Positions 7,511 through 15,511 of a DNA stretch of 64,000 nt are shown here, one piece after another. The notes beneath the pieces were generated by a model. It made no database searches. It had not been told where the DNA came from and worked only from the letters and a program-made list of their open reading frames with translations. Position 1 is the stretch's first letter, and the number at the start of each line of letters is the position of its first letter. The translations under genes and the position numbers were made by a program. Origin of the DNA: Actinocorallia populi (GTDB lineage: Bacteria; Actinomycetota; Actinomycetes; Streptosporangiales; Streptosporangiaceae); NCBI RefSeq assembly GCF_002995495.1, contig NZ_PVZV01000006.1:496001-560000 (forward strand), written 5' to 3'.

Positions 7511-8647
7511 TCAGGCGCGGACGGGCATGACCAGCGTGGTGAAGCTGCCCTGGTCGGCGGAGCGGACCACGACGGGCCGGTCGGGGGCGGAGATCTCCAG
7601 CAGCACGTCGGGGCCCACGCTCGTCTCCAATGCAGGCAGCAGCACCCGGGGGTCGAAGTGCACCCGTGCGGGTGGTCCCGTGCACACCGCGGGCAGTGCC
7701 GTCTCCTTCAGGCCGGGCCCGCTCACGAGGAGGCTTTCCCCGCCGCCGTGCAGCAGGACCGGCTCCACGTCGGGGGCCGGCTGCCCGGCCGGAAGGTCTT
7801 CCACGGCGCCGTGACCGCTGTCGTCCCCGGCCGGGCGGCCGGGCCGCAGGCGGGCCAGCAGGGCGGCCAGGGGTTCGCGGGGCGTGATGACGCGGTGGCG
7901 GGCGGGGGACAGGTCCTGCAGGACGAGGCGGTAGGAGGGGAAGGGCTCGGCGAGGACGGGGAGGTGGAAGCGGCGGGGGCCGTCGTGCAGGTGGACGTCC
8001 GGGCCGCTCAGGTCGATCTCGACCTCGGGCAGGGGCAGCAGCCACGGGACGGCCCGCTGGAGGGCCTCGACGGGCACGGCCGCCTGGCGGGGGCCGCCCG
8101 TTGCCGATCCCGCGGGCAGGGTCCGGACGGACAGCCGGTAGCGGTCGGTGGCGGCCAGGCGCACCTCGTGCCCGTCGAGTTCCAGCAGCACGCAGCCCAG
8201 GACGGGGAAGCGGCCGAGGGTGGCGCCGCGGGCCACGGCGGATGCGACCTGGCGGATGGCTCCGGCCAGTTCGGGGCCGCCGAGACGGGCGCACACCGGT
8301 TCGGGGCCGTCGGGCAGGCCGCGCAGCAGCTCACCGATGACCGCCTGGGCGGCGAGCGCGGCCTCGCGGGTCTTGTCGGCGTGCCGTTGCAGGACGGCCC
8401 GCGCCCGGTCGGCGGGCCCGTCCAGGACCACCGAGGCGTCCGGCAGCGGCATCCCGGCGTCCCGCAGCCGCCGCACCAGCACGGCCCGCTCCTCCTGCTC
8501 GGGCGCGTAGGAGCGGTAGCCGGTCGCCGCGTCCACCCGGGCGGGCGGCAGCAGCCCGCAGTCGTCGTAGAACCTCAGGGTGCTGGGCGCCAGCCCCACC
8601 CGCCGCGCGAACACCCCGATGCTCATCAATCCGCCGGTCTCGTCCAT
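7511..8647 (-). CDS. MerR-family regulator fused to sliding-clamp (DnaN) domains
   Basis: The 378-residue protein starts with a MerR winged helix (about residues 8-75: MSIGVFARRVGLAPSTLRFYD, then GYRSYAPEQ) and a helical linker to about 115. The rest resembles the DNA polymerase III beta clamp: FPVLGCVLLELDG and ATDRYRLSVRTLP (about 147-178) match clamp domain 2, EPFPSYRLVL its end, and the C terminus (FDPRVLLPALE, RPVVVRSADQ, ending LVMPVRA) matches domain 3, including the clamp's typical PVR terminus. Clamp domain 1 is absent and is replaced by the MerR part. It may bind DNA through MerR and either dimerise through, or mimic, the clamp. Its promoter has a MerR-type 19-bp spacer. The ATG at 8647 or the one seven codons later could be the start. 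Confidence 0.85.
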   Translation of the reverse strand: MDETGGLMSIGVFARRVGLAPSTLRFYDDCGLLPPARVDAATGYRSYAPEQEERAVLVRRLRDAGMPLPDASVVLDGPADRARAVLQRHADKTREAALAAQAVIGELLRGLPDGPEPVCARLGGPELAGAIRQVASAVARGATLGRFPVLGCVLLELDGHEVRLAATDRYRLSVRTLPAGSATGGPRQAAVPVEALQRAVPWLLPLPEVEIDLSGPDVHLHDGPRRFHLPVLAEPFPSYRLVLQDLSPARHRVITPREPLAALLARLRPGRPAGDDSGHGAVEDLPAGQPAPDVEPVLLHGGGESLLVSGPGLKETALPAVCTGPPARVHFDPRVLLPALETSVGPDVLLEISAPDRPVVVRSADQGSFTTLVMPVRA

Positions 8648-8654
8648 GGACGTG

Positions 8655-8685
8655 ATTGTGGGCGTTCAACCTGCTTGAAGGTCAA
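8655..8685 (-). promoter_or_regulatory. MerR-type promoter and operator of the MerR-clamp gene
   Basis: On the minus strand, TTGACC (8685-8680) and CACAAT (8660-8655) are separated by exactly 19 bases, the overlong spacer typical of MerR-regulated promoters. The spacer contains the dyad TTCAA-N5-TTGAA (8665-8679). The -10 box lies just upstream of the gene start, so the transcript would be leaderless or nearly so. Confidence 0.6.
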
Positions 8686-8748
8686 ACCGGGGCGGGAGCA
8701 CCGCCCCGCGCGCCCCGGCGGGGCACCTGCCTTACCGGGCCGTCTTCG

Positions 8749-9579
8749 TCACGGTGCGGCGAGCCGGTCCAGGCGGTCGTACTGTTCACCGCTCAGCCGC
8801 AGGTACGCGGCGGCGACGTTCTCCTCCAGATGGGCGATCCCGGCGGTGCCGGGGATGGGGAGCATGACGGGGGAGCGCTGCAGCAGCCACGCCAGCGCGA
8901 CCTGCGCGGCCGTGGCGCCCGTCTCGGCGGCGACCTCGGCGATCTCGCCCGCGTCCTGTGAGGCGGCCGGGTGCACGGGCCGCCACGGAAGGAAGGCGAT
9001 CCCCGCCGCCTCGCACGCCTCCAGCACCGCCTCGTGCTCACGGTCGAGCACGTTGTAGCGGTTCTGCACGCTGGCGATCTCGACGATCCCGCGCGCCTCC
9101 TGCAGCTGGGCGACGTTCACCTCCGACAGGCCGATGTGGCCGATCTTCCCCTGCGCCCGCAGGTCGCGCAGCGTTCCGACCTGGTCGGCCAGCGGCACCT
9201 GGGGGTCCACGCGGTGCAGCTGCAGCAGTTCCAGGCGCTCCACCCGGAGCCGACGCAGCCCGTCCTCGACCTGCTCGCGCAGGAACTCCGGCCGCCCGCA
9301 CAGATCGGCCTCCCCTCCCGGAGGCGGCGGCGCGACCCCCACCTTCGTGGTGACGAGCAGCTCCGGCGGGTACGGGTGCAGCGCCTCAGCCAGCAGTTCC
9401 TCGTTGGCGCCCCACCCGTACAGGTGCGCGGTGTCGATCAGCGTCACGCCCAGTTCGACGGCCCGCCGCGCCACCGCGACGGACGCCTGCCGCTGCGGTC
9501 CCGCCTCCGTCGGCAGGCGCATCGCGCCGAACCCGAGCCGCCCCACGGCCTTCTCGCCGCCGATACGGAATGTCTCCAC
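8749..9579 (-). CDS. aldo-keto reductase
   Basis: A 276-residue TIM-barrel oxidoreductase. The AKR tetrad can be seen: D in GVTLIDTAHLYG (about 50), Y in the same motif (about 55), K in LVTTKVG (about 79) and H in LLQLHRVDP (about 122). IGLSEVNVAQL and the C-terminal IPGTAGIAHLEENVAAA match the NADPH-binding segment. It should reduce an aldehyde or ketone with NADPH. It starts with GTG (9579) and stands alone on the minus strand, divergent from the VOC gene 108 bases away. Confidence 0.9.
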   Translation of the reverse strand: METFRIGGEKAVGRLGFGAMRLPTEAGPQRQASVAVARRAVELGVTLIDTAHLYGWGANEELLAEALHPYPPELLVTTKVGVAPPPPGGEADLCGRPEFLREQVEDGLRRLRVERLELLQLHRVDPQVPLADQVGTLRDLRAQGKIGHIGLSEVNVAQLQEARGIVEIASVQNRYNVLDREHEAVLEACEAAGIAFLPWRPVHPAASQDAGEIAEVAAETGATAAQVALAWLLQRSPVMLPIPGTAGIAHLEENVAAAYLRLSGEQYDRLDRLAAP

Positions 9580-9687
9580 CGGTCCAGCCCCCTCATGTCC
9601 CCACTACACCGCCAAAACCATCCTTTCAGGATCTTGCGTCTCCCCGCCTGGCAGAGTGAGAACAGCACCCGAGAGAAACGAGAGACC

Positions 9688-10101
9688 GTGCACATCGAAC
9701 TGGACCACATCGTCCTGTGGGTCGCCGACCCGATCCGCTCCGCCGAGTTCTACGCCACCGTCCTGGAACTCACCCCGCTGCGCCTGCAGGAGTTCCGCGA
9801 CGGCACCGCGCCCTTCCCCAGCGTCCGCGTCAGCGCCGGAACCATCATCGACCTGGCGCCCCTGCCCCTGGCCGCGGGCCTGAACGCCGCGGGGGAGGGG
9901 ACCGCGGGCCACCCCGTCAACCACCTGTGCCTCAACCTCGACCACGACGGCTACCTCGCCCTCAAGGACCGCCTGGCCGCCCACGGCATCCCCGTCCCCC
10001 TCACCATGAAGGACTCCTTCGGCGCCCGCGGCCACGCACCCGAGACCCTCTACTTCACCGACCCCGACCGCAACGTCATCGAAGCCCGCTACTACGCCTG
10101 A
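9688..10101 (+). CDS. VOC family protein
   Basis: A 137-residue single-domain protein with the VOC pattern: IELDHIVLWVADPIRSAEFY at the N terminus and ETLYFTDPDRNVIEARYY at the C terminus; the histidine of LDHI and the glutamate of VIEAR are probable metal ligands. It starts with GTG at 9688 after a GAGAGAAACGAGAGA purine tract. It is similar in fold but not in sequence to the VOC gene at 5201. Fosfomycin-resistance-like and glyoxalase-like activities are possible; none can be assigned. Confidence 0.8.
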   Translation: MHIELDHIVLWVADPIRSAEFYATVLELTPLRLQEFRDGTAPFPSVRVSAGTIIDLAPLPLAAGLNAAGEGTAGHPVNHLCLNLDHDGYLALKDRLAAHGIPVPLTMKDSFGARGHAPETLYFTDPDRNVIEARYYA

Positions 10102-10168
10102 CCCCGCACACCGACCGCGAACCCCGACCTGCCGTCACCCACGGCGACAGAAGAGTTACTGTTCGGGT

Positions 10169-10966
10169 ATGGGATCACACCGACGAGCCCCCTCACGCAC
10201 CCGCCGCCACGCCGGTACCGCACTGGCCGTCCTGATGTCCTCCGCCCTCACCCTCGCCCTCATCACCCGCGCCGCGCCCGCCCCGCCCGGCGCGCCGGCG
10301 CCCCTACCCGAAACACCCCGCGCCGCCCGCCCCGCCGCCCCGCCCCTGGTCGTCAATGGACGCCTGCAGCCCGCGACCCGCGACGTCCCCACCCGCGCCT
10401 CGGGCCGCTACCTCATCGCCCCCGGCACCGACACGCCCCGCCACCACCGCCACCGCCCCGTCCGCTACCTCGTCGAAGTCGAAAAAGGCCTGCCCTTCAC
10501 CCCCCGGGAGTTCGCCCGCGACGTCCACCGCATCCTCACCGACCCGCGCGGCTGGCCCGCCGGCTTCCAGCGCACCGACCGCGAACCCGTCGACCTGCGC
10601 GTCTCCCTGACCAGCCCCGCCGTCGCCCGCCGCCACTGCCGGCCCCTGGACGTCGGACTGCGCCTGTCGTGCTGGCAGGGCAGCCGCGCCGTCATCAACG
10701 CCACCCGCTGGGCCCGCGGCGCCGCCTCCTACGGACGCGACCTGGCCACCTACCGCGAATACCTCATCAACCACGAGGTCGGGCACGCCCTCGGCCACGG
10801 CCACCGCACCTGCCCCGGCCCCGGACGGCCCGCCCCCGTCATGGTCCAGCAGAGCATCTCCCTGTACGGGTGCGCGCCCAACCCGTGGCCGCGCCGCCAC
10901 GCCTCACCCCGCATCGACCGCTCCCACAGCGCCCTGGCCACCGTGCTGCGCCGCGCCGTCGGCTGA
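10169..10966 (+). CDS. secreted DUF3152 protein, zinc-metalloprotease-like
   Basis: The 265-residue product has a basic N terminus and one hydrophobic helix (about residues 19-36), then a proline/alanine-rich linker and a DUF3152 domain. The domain ends in a zincin motif, HEVGHALGHGH (H202, E203, H206, third ligand H212), and has four to five cysteines that could form disulfides outside the cell. Members are common in actinomycetes and uncharacterised; the zinc motif suggests a peptidase. The ATG at 10169 keeps the signal/anchor intact. It converges with the DUF5701 gene, with only two bases between. Confidence 0.85.
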   Translation: MGSHRRAPSRTRRHAGTALAVLMSSALTLALITRAAPAPPGAPAPLPETPRAARPAAPPLVVNGRLQPATRDVPTRASGRYLIAPGTDTPRHHRHRPVRYLVEVEKGLPFTPREFARDVHRILTDPRGWPAGFQRTDREPVDLRVSLTSPAVARRHCRPLDVGLRLSCWQGSRAVINATRWARGAASYGRDLATYREYLINHEVGHALGHGHRTCPGPGRPAPVMVQQSISLYGCAPNPWPRRHASPRIDRSHSALATVLRRAVG

Positions 10967-10968
10967 CC

Positions 10969-11646
10969 TCACCCGGCCGCGCGGCGGCCCGCCGCCGAGG
11001 CCATGCCCAGCCACGTGTGCGGGTTGCCGACCCAGCACCAGCCGAGCTTGGGCGCCCGCCGGCTGATCCAGATCGCCGGGACGCGCCGGTCCCCGCACCG
11101 CGAGCCGCCCAGCGAGAAGCACTTGTTCTTCACCAGCACCTGCGGGAAGAGCGCGAGCAGCGCGATGCCCTCCTCGATGGTCAGCGCGGTGCGGCCCCTG
11201 GCCGCGATGGCGTCGAGCGCCTCCTGGGGGACCACTCCGCAGAACTCCTCCCCGCGCTCGACGCCCACCAGCAGGTAGGCCTTCGGGTCACCGGGAAGCC
11301 GCACCTCCTTCGTGGCGGTGAACCGCTCGAGGGAACCCGGCTCGAAGGACCGGTCGACGAACCCCGGCTCCCTGCCGCCGCGCAGGACGGTGAGCCGCAT
11401 CGCCTCCTCGACCGCCACCACCTCCCGGGTGAGCACCAGCACGAACGGCACCCGCCCCGCCGCCGGATCGCACTCCCGCGCGCCCAGGGCCACGGCCTGT
11501 TCGCGCAGCGGCGTGACGAGCGCGCGGAACTCCGCCTCGCCGAGCCCCGCCGCGGACGGGAAACCCGCCTCGACCAACCCGCGCACCTGCCGGTCGAACT
11601 CGGCACCGGCGTCCAGCTCCGTACTGGGGACTTCGTGCAAGACCAT
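10969..11646 (-). CDS. DUF5701-like cytoplasmic protein
   Basis: A 225-residue soluble protein with EFDRQVRGLVEAGFPSAAGL near the N terminus, a hydrophobic core FVLVLTREVV, and a C-terminal stretch rich in aromatic residues and cysteines (KNKCFSLGGSRCGDRRVPAIW, KLGWCWVGNPHTWLG). This pattern resembles the actinobacterial DUF5701 family; function is unknown. The ATG at 11646 follows an AGGAGATGG site. It lies 62 bp downstream of the drug ABC permease and could share its transcript. Confidence 0.65.
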   Translation of the reverse strand: MVLHEVPSTELDAGAEFDRQVRGLVEAGFPSAAGLGEAEFRALVTPLREQAVALGARECDPAAGRVPFVLVLTREVVAVEEAMRLTVLRGGREPGFVDRSFEPGSLERFTATKEVRLPGDPKAYLLVGVERGEEFCGVVPQEALDAIAARGRTALTIEEGIALLALFPQVLVKNKCFSLGGSRCGDRRVPAIWISRRAPKLGWCWVGNPHTWLGMASAAGRRAAG

Positions 11647-11708
11647 CTCCTTCTCGGTCTCCCGATCGAAAACCCCCGGCGGCCACCGCCGGGGGAGGGG
11701 CGGGAATC

Positions 11709-12500
11709 TCAGCCGCCCAGCCGCTGGTAGCGGCGCACCGCCAGCGGCAGGAACACCGCGGTGATCACCGCGGGCCACAGGACCGCGGGCCACACGCCGT
11801 AGGAGGCCGTCCACGAACCGTCCACCGCACCCGGATTGCCGAACAGGTCACGGATCACGGTGACGGTCGCCGACATCGGATTGGCCTCCGCCAGGAAGGC
11901 CACCCATCCCGGCATGCCGGACGGCGACGCGAACGCGTTCGACAAGAACCCCACCGGCCACACCAGGATCTGCATCACCACCACCGCCTCCGGCGAGGGG
12001 AACCGCACCCCCAGGTAGATGCCGAGCCACAGGAAGGCGAACCGCAGCCACAACAGCAGCGCCACCGCCACCACGACCCGCCCGAACCCCTCGTGCCAGC
12101 GCCAGCCGACGGCCAGCCCGCACCCCATCATCACCAGCAGGCCCAGCGCCGAGTTCAGCAGGTCGGCCGCCGACCGCCCGAGAAGCACCGCGCCGGGCGT
12201 CATCGGCAGGGTGCGGAACCGGTCGGTGACGCCCTTGGCCGCGTCCGAGGCCACCGCGGTGAACGTGCCCTCGATGCCGAACACCATCGTCAGCGCGAAC
12301 ATCCCCGGCAGCAGGAACTCCTCGTACCCGCCCTCGCCCGGCACCTGCATGCCGCCGCCCAGGATGTACACGAACATCACCACGATCAGGACCGGGAACA
12401 GCAGCCCCACGATCACCTGCGCCGGCTGGCGCACCCAGTGCAGCAGCGCCCGCCTCGTCAGCGTCCAGCCGTCGGCCACCACCCACGCCGCACTCGTCAC
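11709..12500 (-). CDS. ABC-2 type drug exporter permease (DrrB family)
   Basis: A 263-residue membrane protein with about six helices and the ABC-2 permease signature in the second half (ANPMSATVTVIRDLFGNP, then a final helix). It is the membrane half of an exporter of the daunorubicin-resistance type. The GTG start at 12500 overlaps the stop of the ATPase gene by four bases (GTGA) and is preceded by AAAGGAGG inside that gene, so the two are translationally coupled. Confidence 0.92.
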   Translation of the reverse strand: MTSAAWVVADGWTLTRRALLHWVRQPAQVIVGLLFPVLIVVMFVYILGGGMQVPGEGGYEEFLLPGMFALTMVFGIEGTFTAVASDAAKGVTDRFRTLPMTPGAVLLGRSAADLLNSALGLLVMMGCGLAVGWRWHEGFGRVVVAVALLLWLRFAFLWLGIYLGVRFPSPEAVVVMQILVWPVGFLSNAFASPSGMPGWVAFLAEANPMSATVTVIRDLFGNPGAVDGSWTASYGVWPAVLWPAVITAVFLPLAVRRYQRLGG

Positions 12501-13435
12501 GACTCCTCCTTTGCCGCCGTCAGGTGCAAGAACACCTCGTCCAGGGTGGGGCGGCGGACCGCGATGTCCTCCACCCCGATTCCCTCCTCCTGCAAAGCGC
12601 GCATCACCGAGGTCAGCGCGCCGATCCGGTCCGCCACCGGCACCCCCAGCCGGCGCGCGTCGGCGTCGGCGGCGGGGCGGGCGCCCACGGCCCGCTCCAC
12701 GATCCGCGCCGCCCGCTCCAGCTCGCCGTGCTCGCGCACCACCAGGTCGAGCCTGTCCCCGCCCAGCAGGTCCTTCAGCTGCCCGGCGGTGCCCTCGGCG
12801 ATGACGCGGCCGCTGTCGACGACGCTGATGCGGTCGGCGAGCCGGTCGGCCTCCTCCAGGTACTGGGTGGTCAGCAGGACCGTCGCGCCCCCGCCGACCA
12901 GGGACCGCACCGACTCCCACACCTCGGCGCGCGCCCGCGGGTCCAGGCCGGTGGTCGGCTCGTCCAGGAACAGCACCCTGGGGGAGCGGATGAGGCACAC
13001 CGCCAGGTCCAGCCGGCGCCGCATCCCGCCGGAGTACCCCGACACCGGACGCGACCCGGTCTCGGCCAGGCCGAAGCGCTCCAGCAGCTCGCCCGCGCGC
13101 CTGCGCGCCTCCTTGGCCCCCAGGTGGTGCAGCCGCCCGAACAGCTCGAGGTTCTGCCGTCCCGACAGGACCTCGTCCAGGGCGGCGTGCTGGCCCAGCA
13201 GCCCGATCGCGGCCTTGACCGCCGCGGGCTCGGACACCGCGTCGTGCCCGGCGACGCGGGCGGTGCCGCCGTCGGGGCGCAGCAGCGTGGTCAGCACCCG
13301 CACCGCGGTGGTCTTGCCCGCCCCGTTGGGCCCCAGCAGGCCGTGGACGGAGCCCGCCGGGACGGCCAGGTCGAAGCCGTCCAGGGCCCGGGCGCCGCGG
13401 AAGGCCTTCACCAGGCCCCGCGCGTGGATCTCCAT
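12497..13435 (-). CDS. ABC exporter ATP-binding protein (DrrA family)
   Basis: A 312-residue ABC ATPase with Walker A GPNGAGKTT (about 35-43), the Q-loop GLLGQHAALDEVL, the signature YSGGMRRRLDLA (about 133), Walker B VLFLDEPTTGLD and the H-loop replaced by the family's Q (TTQYLEEAD). The C-terminal extension of about 90 residues, ending RRPTLDEVFLHLT, is the DrrA-type regulatory domain. With the permease it should export a hydrophobic drug or self-made metabolite. It is divergent from a TetR gene whose repressor probably controls it. Confidence 0.94.
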   Translation of the reverse strand: MEIHARGLVKAFRGARALDGFDLAVPAGSVHGLLGPNGAGKTTAVRVLTTLLRPDGGTARVAGHDAVSEPAAVKAAIGLLGQHAALDEVLSGRQNLELFGRLHHLGAKEARRRAGELLERFGLAETGSRPVSGYSGGMRRRLDLAVCLIRSPRVLFLDEPTTGLDPRARAEVWESVRSLVGGGATVLLTTQYLEEADRLADRISVVDSGRVIAEGTAGQLKDLLGGDRLDLVVREHGELERAARIVERAVGARPAADADARRLGVPVADRIGALTSVMRALQEEGIGVEDIAVRRPTLDEVFLHLTAAKEES

Positions 13436-13459
13436 GCCCGCCCTCCTATTCGGTATGGT

Positions 13460-13522
13460 GTACGGAGTTGTTGCCGGAGAGAACCGTACGGCATGCGGAG
13501 TTAATTCCGTACAACCTACGGA
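13460..13522. promoter_or_regulatory. clustered palindromes between drrAB-like operon and tetR
   Basis: The 107-bp divergent region holds several related dyads: GTACGG (13460-13465) with CCGTAC (13484-13489); CGGAGTTAATTCCG (13496-13509, 12 of 14 positions symmetric); and TCCGTA-N5-TACGGA (13506-13522). The shared half-site is CCGTA/TACGG. They are good candidates for the TetR operator. Confidence 0.55.
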
Positions 13523-13542
13523 GATAATGTGAGGTACACCAC

Positions 13543-14358
13543 ATGGCCGACCGCAAAAGGCCCGACCCCGGCCGTGTCCTGGCCCTCCTGTGGGGCGCCC
13601 CGCCGCCCCCGCCCTCCCGCGGCCCCCGCCCCAAGGTCACCCTCGACCAGATCATCCGGGCCGGCACCGACCTCGCCGACGCCGAAGGGCTCGACGCCCT
13701 GTCCATGCGCCGCGTCGCCGAACGCCTCGGCGTCGGCACCATGTCCCTGTACACCTACGTGCCGGGCCGCACCGAACTGCTCCACCTCATGTACGACCGC
13801 GCCGTCGGCCCCACCCCGCCGCCCCCCGGGGGAGCCACCTGGCGCCAGGCCCTGCGCCACTACGCCCACCTCGACCGCGACCTCCACCAAAACCACCCCT
13901 GGACCCTGTCGGTCGCCACCCCCGGCCTGATGCTGATGAGCCCCAACAGCACCGCCCGCGCCGACGCCGTCTACGGCGCCCTGGCGCCCCTGGGCCTGCC
14001 CGCCGCCCGGCAGGCCGCCATCGCCGGCAGCGTCGACGCCTACGTGCGCGGCGCCTGCCAGGCCAGCGGCGCCGTCCTGACCAGCGCCGACCTCGACGGC
14101 GGCTTCGCCGACCACGACGACTACGACCGCTGGTGGAACGAGGCCGCGCCGCACCTGACCGAACTCGTCACCCGCGAACGCTTCCCCCACCTGTACGCCG
14201 TCTGGGAGGCCGGGGCTTTCGAGGAGTTCGGCGACGCCGCCTTCGACTACGGCCTCGACCGCCTCCTGGACGGCATCGAACGCCGCCTCGAGGAGGACCG
14301 GGAAGGCGGGGGAGAGGGGGAACTGCGGGGGCCCGCGCCGGACGCGGGACCCCCGTGA
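13543..14358 (+). CDS. TetR/AcrR regulator of the divergent drug exporter
   Basis: A 271-residue TetR protein with the helix-turn-helix at about residues 48-75 (LDALSMRRVAERLGVGTMSLYTYV) after a proline-rich 30-residue N-terminal extension, and a TetR_C-type ligand domain, typical of drug-responsive TetR proteins. The acidic, glycine-rich tail after residue 245 is probably disordered. It lies divergently next to the DrrAB-type exporter, and CCGTA/TACGG dyads lie between them. Confidence 0.92.
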   Translation: MADRKRPDPGRVLALLWGAPPPPPSRGPRPKVTLDQIIRAGTDLADAEGLDALSMRRVAERLGVGTMSLYTYVPGRTELLHLMYDRAVGPTPPPPGGATWRQALRHYAHLDRDLHQNHPWTLSVATPGLMLMSPNSTARADAVYGALAPLGLPAARQAAIAGSVDAYVRGACQASGAVLTSADLDGGFADHDDYDRWWNEAAPHLTELVTRERFPHLYAVWEAGAFEEFGDAAFDYGLDRLLDGIERRLEEDREGGGEGELRGPAPDAGPP

Positions 14359-14654
14359 CGCCTGCCGATGCGGTAAGTGGCCGCGCGCCGCGGTTTCCAC
14401 CATTCCCGATCACCGATGGGGCGGGAGCGTTCCCTTGCACAGTGTCGAACGCGAGCGTTGCACCGTTGTCAGCACCTGATGAACAGGCTGTGACAACCAC
14501 TTATCACTCGAAGCGTTCGATCTGTCACTACCCACGACCTATCTATGTTTATCTAAAAAATCTTTGGATAGCGGGCATTTCACCCTGCCGGTTGGCATGA
14601 TCGAACACGCGCCGCACCCGGCCCGCGACCACCCGACCAGCAGAAAGCACCCCC
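14359..14654. other. 296-bp intergenic region with an AT-rich promoter zone
   Basis: No gene is seen. The segment from about 14485 to 14580 is unusually AT-rich for the window and includes a run of six A at about 14555. It probably holds the promoter of the methyltransferase gene at 14655. A GATCGAACA element at 14599-14607 resembles ATGATCGCGAACAT upstream of the second methyltransferase gene. Confidence 0.4.
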
Positions 14655-15449
14655 ATGCACGAACCACTCCCCGAAATCGACACCACGACCCCGCACTCCG
14701 CCCGCGTCTGGAACTACTGGCTCGGCGGTAAGGACAACTACCCCGCCGACCGCGAGGTCGGCGACCAGGTCCGCCAGGTCTACCCCGGCATCGTCGACGT
14801 CGCCCGCCACACCCGCGCCTTCCTCGGCCGCGCCGTCCGCCTCCTGGCGGGGGAGAAGGGCATCACCCAGTTCCTCGACATCGGCACCGGGCTTCCCACC
14901 GTCGACAACACCCACGAGGTCGCCCAGCGCGCCGACCCCGCCTGCCGCATCGTCTACGTCGACAACGACCCCCTGGTCCTCTCGCACGCCCGCGCCCTGC
15001 TGACCAGCACCCCCCAGGGCGCCTGCTCCTACATCCACGCCGACGTCCACGACCCCGGCGACATCCTGCGCCAGGCCGCCGAGACACTGGACCTCACCCG
15101 CCCGGTGGGGCTGATGATGCTGGGCATCCTCGGCAACGTCTGGGACCACGACGAGGCGATGGCCGTGCGCGACGAACTCGTCGCCGCCCTGCCGCCGGGC
15201 AGCTACCTGGCGCTGGAGGACGGCACCAACGCCGTGGACCCCGAGGCCGCCGCCGAAGCCGAGAAGACCCGCGCCGAGGCCGGCGACCCGTACCGGCTGC
15301 GCACCCCCGAGCAGATCGCCGCCTTCTTCCACGGCCTGGAACTGCTCGAGCCGGGAGTGGTGTCGGTGTCGCACTGGCGCCCCGAAGCCGAACCGCACGG
15401 CCTGCCCGCGGAGGTCACCGCCTACTGCGGCGTCGCCCGCAAGCCCTGA
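14655..15449 (+). CDS. SAM-dependent methyltransferase, DUF574/Methyltransf_19 family
   Basis: A 264-residue protein with the family hallmark ARVWNYWLGGKDNYPADRE at the N terminus, the SAM-binding loop FLDIGTGLPT (about 73-82) and acidic loop IVYVDNDPLVL. The C terminus PAEVTAYCGVARKP is also typical. This family is greatly expanded in actinomycetes; substrates are largely unknown. An AGAAAG site precedes the ATG. A paralogue is at 40877 next to a P450 gene; the two share the N- and C-terminal signatures. Confidence 0.92.
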   Translation: MHEPLPEIDTTTPHSARVWNYWLGGKDNYPADREVGDQVRQVYPGIVDVARHTRAFLGRAVRLLAGEKGITQFLDIGTGLPTVDNTHEVAQRADPACRIVYVDNDPLVLSHARALLTSTPQGACSYIHADVHDPGDILRQAAETLDLTRPVGLMMLGILGNVWDHDEAMAVRDELVAALPPGSYLALEDGTNAVDPEAAAEAEKTRAEAGDPYRLRTPEQIAAFFHGLELLEPGVVSVSHWRPEAEPHGLPAEVTAYCGVARKP

Positions 15450-15511
15450 ACCCGCTCTACTTAACATAATGTGCATTATCAACCTGCGACGGAAGAGGGG
15501 GGAGGGGCACC

